From positions 30,561 to 94,560 of the forward strand of contig DHQO01000021.1 in NCBI GenBank assembly GCA_002408125.1: a DNA stretch of 64,000 nucleotides, in the 5' to 3' direction. Of the stretch, positions 1 to 8,874 are shown piece after piece. Position numbers and translations under genes: made by a program. This stretch comes from Hyphomonadaceae bacterium UBA5336. Lineage in GTDB: Bacteria > Pseudomonadota > Alphaproteobacteria > Caulobacterales > Hyphomonadaceae. The notes below the pieces were generated by a model that was not told where the DNA came from, did not search any database, and was given only the letters and a program-made list of their open reading frames with translations. Each line of letters begins with the position of its first letter. The first letter of the stretch is position 1.

Positions 1-1
1 C

Positions 2-2815
2 GCGGCCTTCGCACCGGTCAGCGAGGTGCTGTTCAACGACGAGGTGCTGAGCCGTTTCCGCGAGAAATATCTCGCCACCTTCGGCCCGCCCTCGGGCGAC
101 CCCACCTATGAAGCCGCGAGGGCCTCGATCCGCCGGCAGGGGGTGGAGAACTGGCTGCCGCTGTTCCACGATCATCTCGAAACCCTGTTCGACTATCTGC
201 CAGAGAACACGCTGATCGCGATGTCGGCGCTGGCCGGCGAGGCCGCCTCCGAACGGCTCTCTCAGGCCAGGGACTATTATGAGGCGCGCCTGGAGGCGGC
301 CGGCGACCCGCGAAAAGGCCGCATCCTGCCGCCCGACCAGCTCTATCTCTCGCCATCCGATCTCGATGCCGCGCTGACCTTTGAGCGCACCGCCCGATTC
401 ATGCCGGGCGATGCAGCGGGCGACCAGTCCGACCTCGGCGCAAGCGTCGGCAGGAATTTCGCGCCGGAGCGCACGCGGCCCGATCTCAATGTCTTCGAGG
501 TCGCCGGCGCACACGCAAAGGCGCTGCGCGATGAGGGCAAGGCGGTAATCCTGGCGGCATGGAGCGACGGGTCGGCCGAGCGCCTCGCCAACGTGTTCGA
601 GGATCACAAGCTGGATGTGCCCGAGAGGGCATATTCGCTGGAGGCGGCGAAAAAGGCCGGCTTTGCCGTTTGCGAGCTGCCGATCGAGACCGGCTTCGTC
701 ACGCCCGAGCTCGCCATCATCGCCGAGCCGGACATTCTCGGCGACCGTCTCGCCGCCCCGCGCCGCAAGCGCAAGGCCGCCAATTTCATCGCCGAGGCCG
801 CAGCCCTCTCACAGGGAGACCTGATCGTCCATGTCGATCATGGCGTTGGCCGTTATTCCGGGCTGAAGACGCTGGAGCTCGCCGCCGCGCCGCATGATTG
901 CCTTGAGCTGGAATATTCCGGCGGCGACCGGATCTTCCTGCCGGTGGAGAATATCGACCTCATCAGCCGCTATGGCAGCGAGGATGCCACTGGCATGCTC
1001 GACAAGCTTGGCGGGGCCGGTTGGCAATCCAGAAAGGCGAAGGCCAAGAAGCGCATCCTGGAGATGGCCGCCGAGCTGATGCAAATCGCGGCGCAACGTC
1101 TCCTGAAGAAGGGCGAGGTCGCCGATGCCGGTCATGGCCTCTATGAGGAGTTCGCCGCGCGCTTCCCCTATGAGGAAACCGACGACCAGCTCCACGCGAT
1201 TGACGATGTGCTGAGCGATCTCACCTCCGGCCGGCCCATGGACCGGCTGATCTGCGGCGATGTCGGTTTCGGCAAGACCGAGGTTGCCTTGCGCGGGGCC
1301 TTTGTCGCCGCCATGAGCGGGATGCAGGTCGCCGTCATCGCGCCGACCACCATCCTCGCGCGCCAGCATTACAACACCTTCTCTGAGCGGTTTGCCAGCT
1401 GGCCGCTGGAAGTGAAACAGCTCTCCCGGCTGGTCTCGGGCAAAGAGGCGGCGGAAACCCGTGACGGTGTGAAATCGGGCCGGGTGAATGTCGTCATTGG
1501 CACCCATGCCCTGCTGGCGAAATCGGTCGAGTTCGATAATCTCGGCCTGCTCATCGTCGACGAGGAACAGCGCTTCGGCGTGAAGCACAAGGAGCGCCTG
1601 AAGGAGCTGCGCTCTGATGTGCATGTCCTGACGCTCTCGGCAACGCCGATCCCGCGCACGCTGCAGATGGCACTCACCGGCATCCGCGATCTCTCCATCA
1701 TCGCGACCCCGCCAATCGACCGGCTCTCGGTGCGCACCTATGTCACCGAGTTCGATACGGTCACCCTGCGCGAGGCGCTGCTGCGCGAGAAGTATCGCGG
1801 CGGGCAGGCCTTCTTTGTCGCGCCGCGTATCAAGGATCTGGACGATCTTGAGCGCTTCCTGCGCGAGCATGTGCCGGAGGTGAGCTTCGTCGTCGCCCAC
1901 GGCCAGATGGCGCCGGGCGAGCTGGATGACATCATGACCGCCTTCTATGAGGGCAAATATGATGTGCTGCTCTCGACCACGATTGTTGAAAGCGGGCTCG
2001 ACATTCCGCGCGCCAATACACTGATCATCCACCGCGCCGACCGGTTCGGCCTGGCACAACTTTATCAGCTGCGCGGCCGGGTGGGGCGCTCGAAATTGCG
2101 CGCCTATGCCTATTTCACCACGCCGCGCGACCAGTTGATGACCGAGACGGCGGAAAAGCGCCTGCGCGTGCTCCAGTCGCTCGACAGTCTCGGTGCGGGC
2201 TTCCAGCTCGCCAGCCACGATCTCGACATGCGCGGTTCGGGCAACCTTCTGGGTGACCAGCAATCGGGCCATGTGAAGGAGGTCGGTGTCGAGCTTTACC
2301 AGCAGATGCTGGAAGATGCGGTCAACGCGTTGCAGGCCGGGCAGGGCCGGGCCGACGACTTTGCCGATGAGTGGTCGCCGACCATCAATCTCGGCGTCGC
2401 CGTGCTGATCCCGGAAGACTATGTCGAGGACCTCGTCGTGCGCATGTCACTCTACCGGCGCCTCGCCGATATCGACACCGAAGCGGGCCGGGAAGGCTTT
2501 GCGGCGGAACTGATCGACCGGTTCGGCCCGCTGCCGGAGCCGACGCAACAATTGCTCGAAATCACCGCGATCAAGGCACGCTGCAAGGCACTGGGCATTG
2601 CCAAGGTGGATGCCGGGCCGAAGGGGGCGGTGTTCAGCTTCCGCGAGGATACCAGCGTTGATCCCATGCATCTGATGGGCGTGGTGCGGGCGCGGCCGTC
2701 ACAGCTGAAACTGCGCCCGGACAACAAGCTCGTCTTCACCGTCGGCGCAGGCAGTGCGAAACAGCGCATCGAATCGATCCGGCGCCTGCTCGACGAGCTG
2801 GAAACGCCCGCCTAG
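2..2815 (+). CDS. mfd: Transcription-repair coupling factor Mfd, 5' part outside window
   Basis: Superfamily 2 translocase that removes stalled RNA polymerase from damaged template and recruits UvrA. The reading frame is open to the left edge and the first visible residues already lie inside the UvrB-like module, so roughly the first fifth of the protein is missing. Visible in order: the end of the UvrB-like region, the RNA-polymerase-interacting (CarD-like) domain beginning near base 810 with QGDLIVHVDHGVGRY, a Walker A motif GDVGFGKTE near base 1255, the DEEQ box near base 1557, helicase motifs ending in QLRGRVGRS near base 2065, and the C-terminal UvrA-binding domain. The stop codon overlaps the stop of the convergent gene in the palindrome CTAG. 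Identity is secure. Confidence 0.96.
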   Translation, partial: AAFAPVSEVLFNDEVLSRFREKYLATFGPPSGDPTYEAARASIRRQGVENWLPLFHDHLETLFDYLPENTLIAMSALAGEAASERLSQARDYYEARLEAAGDPRKGRILPPDQLYLSPSDLDAALTFERTARFMPGDAAGDQSDLGASVGRNFAPERTRPDLNVFEVAGAHAKALRDEGKAVILAAWSDGSAERLANVFEDHKLDVPERAYSLEAAKKAGFAVCELPIETGFVTPELAIIAEPDILGDRLAAPRRKRKAANFIAEAAALSQGDLIVHVDHGVGRYSGLKTLELAAAPHDCLELEYSGGDRIFLPVENIDLISRYGSEDATGMLDKLGGAGWQSRKAKAKKRILEMAAELMQIAAQRLLKKGEVADAGHGLYEEFAARFPYEETDDQLHAIDDVLSDLTSGRPMDRLICGDVGFGKTEVALRGAFVAAMSGMQVAVIAPTTILARQHYNTFSERFASWPLEVKQLSRLVSGKEAAETRDGVKSGRVNVVIGTHALLAKSVEFDNLGLLIVDEEQRFGVKHKERLKELRSDVHVLTLSATPIPRTLQMALTGIRDLSIIATPPIDRLSVRTYVTEFDTVTLREALLREKYRGGQAFFVAPRIKDLDDLERFLREHVPEVSFVVAHGQMAPGELDDIMTAFYEGKYDVLLSTTIVESGLDIPRANTLIIHRADRFGLAQLYQLRGRVGRSKLRAYAYFTTPRDQLMTETAEKRLRVLQSLDSLGAGFQLASHDLDMRGSGNLLGDQQSGHVKEVGVELYQQMLEDAVNALQAGQGRADDFADEWSPTINLGVAVLIPEDYVEDLVVRMSLYRRLADIDTEAGREGFAAELIDRFGPLPEPTQQLLEITAIKARCKALGIAKVDAGPKGAVFSFREDTSVDPMHLMGVVRARPSQLKLRPDNKLVFTVGAGSAKQRIESIRRLLDELETPA

Positions 2816-4053
2816 GCGGCCAGCGGGCGGGTGAACGGTCCGGTCAGCGCGGCCGCGATCAGGCCGTCCGGCGTGAAGGAGGTCCGGCGTTCCACCGCGC
2901 GCCAGCTCAAACGCTCGGCGAGGTCGCGCGCATTGGCCCTCTCAGCCATCAGCGTGGCGAGGCGCCCGGCGAGGTGCACCGCGCCGCCATAGGCGGTGTC
3001 ACGGAGCACGCAGAGCAGGCCGCGCTGGCCGAGCCGGGCCGCAAGATCGGTCTCGCGCAGATTGGCGACGACCAGATTTGCAAGACGCGGCAGTTCGTCG
3101 GGATAGCCCTCCTCGACGCTGGTGCCGCGCAGTTTCAGGCTGAGAAGGGTGAGCGGAGCTTCGTCCTGCTGGCTGGCGCTGATCTGGCGCGGCAGGTGGG
3201 CGCGCAGGAAGGCTTCCGAATAGAGCCCCGTCAGCGGGTCGTGCGAGGTTGAGCTTAGCCGCACGCGCTTCAGGCGCGTTGAGAGCGGCTCGGATGTGGC
3301 GCGCTCGGCGAGCAGGTCGAAGGCGGTCTCCGGGTCGCCTTCAAAGCCGACCACGCCGTCGAGTACCAGCCCGCTCTGGGCATGGCCGAGAATGACGAAG
3401 GAGGTGTCCTTGTGCTGGGCCGAGAGGTTGAGCACGCCATGCGTCTGCTCGTCGACGGCCTGGGCATCGATCAGCACCATGCGGAATCTGGTATCGGAGA
3501 GGTGATGATGGGCCGAGCGCACGGTCATGCAGCTGACAAGGTCCACACCGCGCGCGCCGAGCCCGCGGGTCATCGGGATCAGGCCGCGCGACACCGGGCC
3601 GATATAAAGGATGCGTCGCAGCGACTCGTCGCCCTTCGGATCATTGGCATAGACCGGGCTGCCGAACTGGCGCGCGGTGAGCGTGCGCAGGGAACGTTCA
3701 TTCTCGCGCAGCAGTGCGCGTCGGCGCACGGCCAGGCGCTCTGGCAGGGTGGCAATGTGCTGGTCCTTGATCAGGCGGATCGCATCGGGCCGGCGCGACA
3801 GGTCGATCTCGCCCTCGCCGAGACAGACGATCGGACGGTCCTTGCGCAGGAGGACCTTGGCCAGTTCCGGAGACGGCGGGGCCGCAGACGCCGATTTCAG
3901 GTCCACCAGCAGCGCCACGCGCGTCGGCTCGCCGAGATCGCCCGACGCCAGAATCGGGCGCATGCCGATGCCGGCCAGGGCGTCCATAAGCTCGCGCTGG
4001 CGGTCTCCGGTGGCCAGGAGATCGATCTGGGGGTCGCTGAAGGCAGGTTTTGG
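2812..4053 (-). CDS. PopA-like degenerate GGDEF protein, candidate c-di-GMP effector
   Basis: The C-terminal third is a GGDEF fold: it opens with the typical SHDPLTGLYSEAFLRAHL block, but the active-site loop reads GQRGL instead of GG(D/E)EF, so cyclase activity is not expected. The inhibitory-site motif RxxD is kept as RETD at the canonical spacing before the degenerate loop, so c-di-GMP binding is plausible. The N-terminal two thirds resemble diverged receiver domains. This pattern matches Caulobacter PopA, a PleD paralogue that binds c-di-GMP and directs CtrA degradation. The frame is open up to an ATG at 4131, but no ribosome site precedes it; I prefer a GTG at 4053 where the conserved-looking sequence begins. 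Function is inferred. Confidence 0.75.
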   Translation of the reverse strand, partial: PKPAFSDPQIDLLATGDRQRELMDALAGIGMRPILASGDLGEPTRVALLVDLKSASAAPPSPELAKVLLRKDRPIVCLGEGEIDLSRRPDAIRLIKDQHIATLPERLAVRRRALLRENERSLRTLTARQFGSPVYANDPKGDESLRRILYIGPVSRGLIPMTRGLGARGVDLVSCMTVRSAHHHLSDTRFRMVLIDAQAVDEQTHGVLNLSAQHKDTSFVILGHAQSGLVLDGVVGFEGDPETAFDLLAERATSEPLSTRLKRVRLSSTSHDPLTGLYSEAFLRAHLPRQISASQQDEAPLTLLSLKLRGTSVEEGYPDELPRLANLVVANLRETDLAARLGQRGLLCVLRDTAYGGAVHLAGRLATLMAERANARDLAERLSWRAVERRTSFTPDGLIAAALTGPFTRPLAA

Positions 4054-4146
4054 CACGACTGAGGGCGTCCTTGACGATGCGTGATGGCTTCCATCTGGCC
4101 CGCTCAGTCTTAAGGTTGCGTTGATACACATGACAGGGAGACCACC

Positions 4147-5244
4147 ATGGCGCAGGGACCGTTGGCGGGAGTGAAAATCATTGAGTTTGCAGGCATCGGA
4201 CCGGGGCCGTTCTGCGGCATGCTGCTGTCCGATCTCGGCGCCGATGTGGTGCGAATCGACCGTGCAGGCGGGCGGCCGACAATCGAGAATCCCAAGGACG
4301 TTACCTCACGCGGGCGGCGCTCGATTGCGCTGAACCTGAAGGAACCGGCCGATATCGAGCTGGCGATGACGCTGCTTGAACAGGCCGAGGGACTGATCGA
4401 GGGCTTCCGGCCGGGCGTTATGGAGCGGCTTGGCCTTGGCCCGGATGCCGTGCTCGCGCGCAATCCGAAGCTGGTCTATGGCCGCATGACTGGCTGGGGC
4501 CAGCATGGCACGCTTGCCCATGCCGCTGGCCATGACCTCAACTATATCGCGCTGACGGGCGCGCTTGGCGCGATGGGGCGCAAAGGTGAGCCGCCGGCGC
4601 CGCCACTGAACCTGGTCGGCGATTATGGCGGCGGTGCGCTCTATCTCGCCTTCGGCCTCCTGGCCGGGATTCTCCATGCCCGCGCGAGCGGGGAAGGCCA
4701 GGTCATCGACTGCGCGATGACCGATGGGGCGGCCTCTCTGGCCTCCCTCTTCTATGGCATGCATGCCGCTGGGATCTGGACAGATGAGCGCCAGAACAAT
4801 CTGCTCGATGGCGGCGCGCATTTTTACGACACCTATGAATGCGCGGATGGCGAATATGTCTCCATCGGTTCCATCGAGCCGCAGTTCTACGCCCTGCTGG
4901 TGGAAAAAGCCGGTCTGACCGATCCGGATTTCCATGAGCAGATGAACCGGGCGAAATGGTCGGAGCTGAAGGAAAAGCTTGCCGGCGTGATCAAGACAAA
5001 GACCCGCGATGAATGGTGCGAGATCATGGAAGGTAGCGATATCTGCTTCGCTCCAGTACTCAGTCTCGCCGAGGCGCCTTCCCATCCGCACAATGTCGCG
5101 CGCGGGACCTTTATCGAGGTCGACGGCGTTGTGCAGCCTGCGCCCGCCCCGCGCTTTTCAAAAACGCCCGGTGCGGTACAAGGGGCCGCACCCGGTGCAG
5201 ACCAGCACCGCGATGCAATCCTGAAAGAGTGGGGAATAGCCTAA
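4147..5244 (+). CDS. Alpha-methylacyl-CoA racemase (CaiB/BaiF family)
   Basis: Class III CoA-transferase fold protein of 365 aa that would epimerise the C2 position of 2-methylacyl-CoA thioesters in branched-chain or sterol side-chain breakdown. It opens with the family signature (GVKIIEFAGIGPGPFCGMLL). Residues matching the racemase catalytic set are present: His129 in GHDLNY, Asp159 in VGDYGGG and Glu231 in FYDTYECADG. This favours a racemase over a CoA-transferase. It starts close to, and divergently from, the PopA-like gene, and the phosphatase gene begins three bases after its stop, so the two probably share a transcript. The cytoplasmic substrate cannot be read from sequence. Confidence 0.88.
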   Translation: MAQGPLAGVKIIEFAGIGPGPFCGMLLSDLGADVVRIDRAGGRPTIENPKDVTSRGRRSIALNLKEPADIELAMTLLEQAEGLIEGFRPGVMERLGLGPDAVLARNPKLVYGRMTGWGQHGTLAHAAGHDLNYIALTGALGAMGRKGEPPAPPLNLVGDYGGGALYLAFGLLAGILHARASGEGQVIDCAMTDGAASLASLFYGMHAAGIWTDERQNNLLDGGAHFYDTYECADGEYVSIGSIEPQFYALLVEKAGLTDPDFHEQMNRAKWSELKEKLAGVIKTKTRDEWCEIMEGSDICFAPVLSLAEAPSHPHNVARGTFIEVDGVVQPAPAPRFSKTPGAVQGAAPGADQHRDAILKEWGIA

Positions 5245-5247
5245 AAG

Positions 5248-5979
5248 ATGGGAAGCCTTCCGGGGACAACGGGACGCCGTCGCATTTATCTCATGCGTCA
5301 CGGCTTTGTGGATTATACCTCGCAGAAGGTGCGCGAGACCCGCGATCCCTCGCAGGCCTATCTCACCGAATCGGGCCGGGAGGAGGCGCGCGCAGCCGGC
5401 CTGGCGCTGGCCGATGTGCATTTCGATCTCGCCCTGTGCTCGGGACTGCATCGCACGCGGGAGACGGCCGAGATTGTGCTGTCCCATCACCCCTACGATC
5501 TGATGCTGGAGGATGAGGAAAGGTTCTGCGAACTGCGCTCGGGCCAGTATATCCACTTCACCAGTGCCGAGCAGCTGGCGGCGACCATGACTTTCCAGTT
5601 CGAGGCAGCCGGCGACGCGGACGCGACTTTCCTGGAAGGCGGGGAGAAATTCTCCGACGCCATGGTGCGCATCGTCGAGGGGCTGGAAGCGCTGCTCGCC
5701 CGGCCGGGTTGGCACACGGCGCTGGTGGTGGCCCATGAAGTGGTCAACCGGCTGATGCTGGCCTGGGCCATCGGTGCGCCGCTGGGCGCGAGTGCCGGGT
5801 TCGAGCAGGATACGGGCTGCATCAATATCGTGGATTTCGACCTGGTCCCGGACGATGAAGGCATTGTACGAATCGAACGTGCGCTGCTCAAGGCAGTGAA
5901 CCTGACGCCGGCCAATTACCTCAAGAACGGAATGAATCTGCGCTCCCTGGAGGCGATTTTTACGGTCGCGGAAGACTAG
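5248..5979 (+). CDS. Histidine phosphatase family protein (phosphoglycerate mutase-like)
   Basis: Branch of the histidine phosphatase superfamily, 243 aa. The phospho-acceptor motif LMRHG lies at residues 15-19 (His18), a second arginine follows in the LHRTRETAE segment, and the second catalytic histidine is in VVAHEVVNR. A family-typical charged insertion separates them. The substrate is unknown; such proteins dephosphorylate small metabolites or proteins. Only three bases separate it from the racemase gene upstream, so the pair is likely co-transcribed. The region behind it holds a structured RNA or terminator. Confidence 0.8.
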   Translation: MGSLPGTTGRRRIYLMRHGFVDYTSQKVRETRDPSQAYLTESGREEARAAGLALADVHFDLALCSGLHRTRETAEIVLSHHPYDLMLEDEERFCELRSGQYIHFTSAEQLAATMTFQFEAAGDADATFLEGGEKFSDAMVRIVEGLEALLARPGWHTALVVAHEVVNRLMLAWAIGAPLGASAGFEQDTGCINIVDFDLVPDDEGIVRIERALLKAVNLTPANYLKNGMNLRSLEAIFTVAED

Positions 5980-6086
5980 ATTACCAAGATTTCACGCCAG
6001 TCTGAACACCCATTCAGTTTCAGCGGCATTTTTCCCAATCATGGCCGGAATGAGGACGCGTCAGAGCGCTTCTGTTCATCTTGAAT

Positions 6087-6188
6087 CACCTAGAAAGGTG
6101 TTGTCAGCGAGGGGCGAGTGGACTGACCAAGATGCCCCGAGCTGACGTCCTTCTTGCGAACTTGGCCGCCTTCGGGCGGCTTTTTTTT
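6087..6188 (+). ncRNA. Candidate structured small RNA or 3' UTR element ending in an intrinsic terminator
   Basis: Three consecutive hairpins lie in the 207-base gap before trmFO. Hairpin 1 (6087-6100) is CACCT with loop AGAA and AGGTG. Hairpin 2 (6103-6146) pairs GTCAGC with GCTGAC, has opposed GA/GA steps, then pairs GGGGC with GCCCC around an 18-base loop. Hairpin 3 is the terminator. It could be an independent sRNA or the 3' UTR of the phosphatase gene. I do not recognise the family and see no clear promoter. Confidence 0.5.
6165..6188 (+). terminator. Rho-independent terminator
   Basis: GCCGCC and GGCGGC pair across a stable TTCG tetraloop, followed directly by eight T residues. The orientation ends rightward transcription. 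The same hairpin lies just after the stop codon of the opposing trmFO gene, but that strand has no T tract. Confidence 0.9.
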
Positions 6189-7608
6189 ATGCTGTTTCCG
6201 GCTGTGCGGCTGCATTAGAGCCAGTGAGACTGCCTGCCCAGACTGAAAACTCAGTTAACGCACGGGCTGCCTGCGCTCTTTTCTTCAGCCTTCCCTTTTC
6301 CTTGCCGCGCACGCGCCTGCCGTCCTCGGTGCGGGTCGGCACACCTTCAATGTCCGGGAAGAGGCCGAAATTCACATTCATCGGCTGGAAGCTCCTGCCG
6401 CCCTCCAGATGGCCGCCGGTGATATGGGCGACCAGCGCGCCATGGGCGGTGGTCGGCGGCGGCGGGGCGAGCGTCAGGCCGAGCCGTTCGGCGGCGGCCA
6501 GGCGCCCCGTCACGAGGCCCATGGCCGCGCTCTCCACATAGCCTTCCACCCCGGTGATCTGCCCGGCAAAGCGCAGGCTGGGCCGGGCCTTCAGGCGCAG
6601 CTGGCTGTCGAGCAGTTTCGGCGAGTTCAGGAAGGTATTGCGGTGAATGCCGCCAAGGCGCGCGAACTGGGCATTCTCAAGCCCCGGGATCATCCGGAAG
6701 ATCTCGGCCTGCGCGCCGTATTTCAGCTTGGTCTGGAAGCCGACCATGTTCCACAGGGTGCCGAGGGCATTGTCCTGGCGCAGCTGCACAACGGCGTGCG
6801 GTTTCACATCCGGCTCGTGTGGATTGGTGAGGCCGACCGGCTTCATCGGCCCGAAGCGCAGCGTCTCGCGCCCCCGCTCGGCCATCACCTCGATCGGCAG
6901 GCAGCCCTCGAAATAGGGCGTGTCCTTCTCCCAGTCGCGGAACTCGGTCTTTTCCCCGGCGATCAGTGCATCGATGAAGGCGTTGTACTGCGCCTCATCC
7001 ATCCCGCAATTGATATAGGCTGCCGTGTCGCCGCCCGGGCCGGGCTTGTCATAGCGGCTCTGGCGCCAGGCGCGGGACATGTCGATCGACTCGAAATGCA
7101 CGATAGGGGCGATGGCATCGAAGAAGGCGAGATCCTCCTCGCCGGTCTGCGCGCGGACGGCTTCAGCCAGCTTGATGGAAGTGAGCGGGCCGGTGGCCAC
7201 GATCACGCTGCCCCAGTCTTCCGGGGGCAGACCGTCGATTTCCTCGCGCACAATGGTGATGAGCGGATGGGCTTCGAGTGTGGCAGTGACATCCTCGGCA
7301 AAGCCTTCCCGGTCGACCGCCAGCGCGCTGCCGGCCGGCACCTGGTGTTTGTCGCCCATGGCGATGATCAGCCCGCCAGCAAGACGCATTTCCTGGTGCA
7401 GCACGCCGACGGCATTGTTCTCATGATCATCGGACCGGAAGGAATTGGAGCAGACCAGCTCCGCCAGCCGGTCAGTATGGTGCGCTTCGGTGGTGTGCAC
7501 CCCGCGCATTTCGTGCAAGACCACGGGCACGCCGGCCTGGGCGACCTGCCAGGCAGCCTCGCTGCCTGCCATGCCGCCGCCAATAATATGGACAGGTTCT
7601 GTCGTCAT
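6187..7608 (-). CDS. trmFO: Methylenetetrahydrofolate-tRNA-(uracil-5-)-methyltransferase TrmFO
   Basis: FAD- and folate-dependent enzyme that makes 5-methyluridine at position 54 of the tRNA T-loop. The N-terminal dinucleotide-binding motif IIGGGMAGSE begins at residue 8 and is followed by the family signature HEMRGVHTTEAHHTDRLAEL and the cysteine segment CSNSFRSDD. About 473 aa, normal for the family. The frame is open up to 7668, but the flavin-binding domain starts immediately after the ATG at 7608, so I chose that start; ATG 7620 is an alternative. Neither has a strong ribosome site. Its stop codon lies inside the T tract of the opposing terminator. Confidence 0.94.
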   Translation of the reverse strand: MTTEPVHIIGGGMAGSEAAWQVAQAGVPVVLHEMRGVHTTEAHHTDRLAELVCSNSFRSDDHENNAVGVLHQEMRLAGGLIIAMGDKHQVPAGSALAVDREGFAEDVTATLEAHPLITIVREEIDGLPPEDWGSVIVATGPLTSIKLAEAVRAQTGEEDLAFFDAIAPIVHFESIDMSRAWRQSRYDKPGPGGDTAAYINCGMDEAQYNAFIDALIAGEKTEFRDWEKDTPYFEGCLPIEVMAERGRETLRFGPMKPVGLTNPHEPDVKPHAVVQLRQDNALGTLWNMVGFQTKLKYGAQAEIFRMIPGLENAQFARLGGIHRNTFLNSPKLLDSQLRLKARPSLRFAGQITGVEGYVESAAMGLVTGRLAAAERLGLTLAPPPPTTAHGALVAHITGGHLEGGRSFQPMNVNFGLFPDIEGVPTRTEDGRRVRGKEKGRLKKRAQAARALTEFSVWAGSLTGSNAAAQPETA

Positions 7609-7728
7609 GTTGGGCGACATGCTTGTGATGTCGCCACTGGTCAAGCCGACGCTTGCAGTATTTAACATTGGTGGCTAGTTCCCCAGTCAATAACTTTGCA
7701 GGCTTAAATAACAAAGGGGGAACAGGGA

Positions 7729-8478
7729 GTGAGTATTGGCTCATTATTGGTGTCGTTTTGGACCCATGCCAGAAAAGAAGGACCGGCCAGGCCTGTAGCC
7801 TTCTGGGGGAATGCTGGAGCGGCTGGCGCTGTATTTGCCGCCCTGTCCGGTTGGGGGCTCATTTTCGGTGCTCTGGCCGCCTTGGCCTCGGGTGTGGCCT
7901 TCTTCTATCGCGGCGCGAGCGTGGGGGAAGCCTTCCGGCTGATGGGCCTTCTTGCGGTGTCGCTCCTGCTCAGCTTTCTGGTCATGCTTTTCCTCGGCGT
8001 GGTGACGCTTCTGGCCGTCTGCATCGTCACCTTCATCATCATGGCCGGATCCGGTTTCGATTTCGATGCCGCCGGTGAGAGCCAGCAGGCCTGGGACGCC
8101 GCCTTGCTGGCCTATCAGTCCACGGCGGGCTGGCAGCTTGCCATGGCGGTGTTCCTGTTCGGATTGGCCGTGCTTGTCGTCGGTCTGGCACGTTCTGCGC
8201 CGCAAGTGGCAGCAAGTGTGCAAGAGGGCAGGGTGGTTGCCCTGGAAGTGTACAACTGGACCCGCAAACAGGGCGTCCGGCTGTTCGCGGCGGCGCTGGC
8301 AGTGTTCGTGATCCCGGTCGGCCTGGCTGCCCTGATCCACTATCTGGTGCCAGAGCGGTACGAAGCGCTCCTGCTGATCGTGCCGATTGCGCTGGGGATT
8401 TATGCCTGGTGCAGCCTGTCGGCGGCGAGTTACGAGCTGATGGGAGTTCAAAAGCTCAAATTTGAACCAGTAGTTTAG
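7729..8478 (+). CDS. Integral membrane protein of unknown function
   Basis: 249 aa with about six hydrophobic segments at roughly residues 28-58 (probably two), 71-106, 134-153, 184-204 and 213-233, so it is an inner-membrane protein. I recognise no family motif. It starts with GTG behind a purine-rich AGGGGGAACAGGGA stretch, divergent from trmFO across a gap of about 120 bases. Polar residues are few in the membrane segments, giving no hint of a transport path. It may pair functionally with the small membrane protein that follows 55 bases later, but that is a guess from position. Confidence 0.6.
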   Translation: MSIGSLLVSFWTHARKEGPARPVAFWGNAGAAGAVFAALSGWGLIFGALAALASGVAFFYRGASVGEAFRLMGLLAVSLLLSFLVMLFLGVVTLLAVCIVTFIIMAGSGFDFDAAGESQQAWDAALLAYQSTAGWQLAMAVFLFGLAVLVVGLARSAPQVAASVQEGRVVALEVYNWTRKQGVRLFAAALAVFVIPVGLAALIHYLVPERYEALLLIVPIALGIYAWCSLSAASYELMGVQKLKFEPVV

Positions 8479-8533
8479 GAATTCGGTTACGCTCGCGTGT
8501 CTATCTGGGGTCTCAGACCTCCAGGAGATGGAC

Positions 8534-8800
8534 ATGGCTGCCCAGAAAAAGACGTCCGAGGACATCCAATTCTACACCGGCACGCCGTCAGAGGCCGCGG
8601 CGGACAGCGCGCGTCCAGTGGCTTCCGACGAAGACCATGCTGCTGCGCCGTCTCCGGCACGCGCGCTTCAGGCCGGCTTGCAAGCGGAGTTCTCGCGCAC
8701 CGATTTTCCGTTCAGCCAGATGCAGGTGATCTCCGCCATCGTGGTCTTCTGCTTTGCCGTCTGGTGGGCGCTGTTCCAGGTTGTGGCTGTGCTCGTCTGA
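8534..8800 (+). CDS. Small C-terminally anchored membrane protein, unknown function
   Basis: 88 aa: a charged, Ala/Pro-rich N-terminal half followed by one hydrophobic segment near the C-terminus (IVVFCFAVWWALFQVVAVLV), which suggests a tail-anchored protein with a cytoplasmic head. Two ATG codons lie six bases apart. The ribosome site AGGAG (8523-8527) touches the first at 8528 but is six bases from the second, so I chose 8534. No homologue is recognised. Confidence 0.6.
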   Translation: MAAQKKTSEDIQFYTGTPSEAAADSARPVASDEDHAAAPSPARALQAGLQAEFSRTDFPFSQMQVISAIVVFCFAVWWALFQVVAVLV

Positions 8801-8874
8801 GTGGTCGCCGCACACCGGCCCTTTCCCCCGTTTGATCGAACCGTTATGGACAGGCCCGAAAGGCAGCCGTCTCC

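Noticed and set aside
809..2272. Long minus-strand open frame inside mfd
   Set aside because: It is antisense to strongly conserved helicase motifs and has no recognisable protein features.
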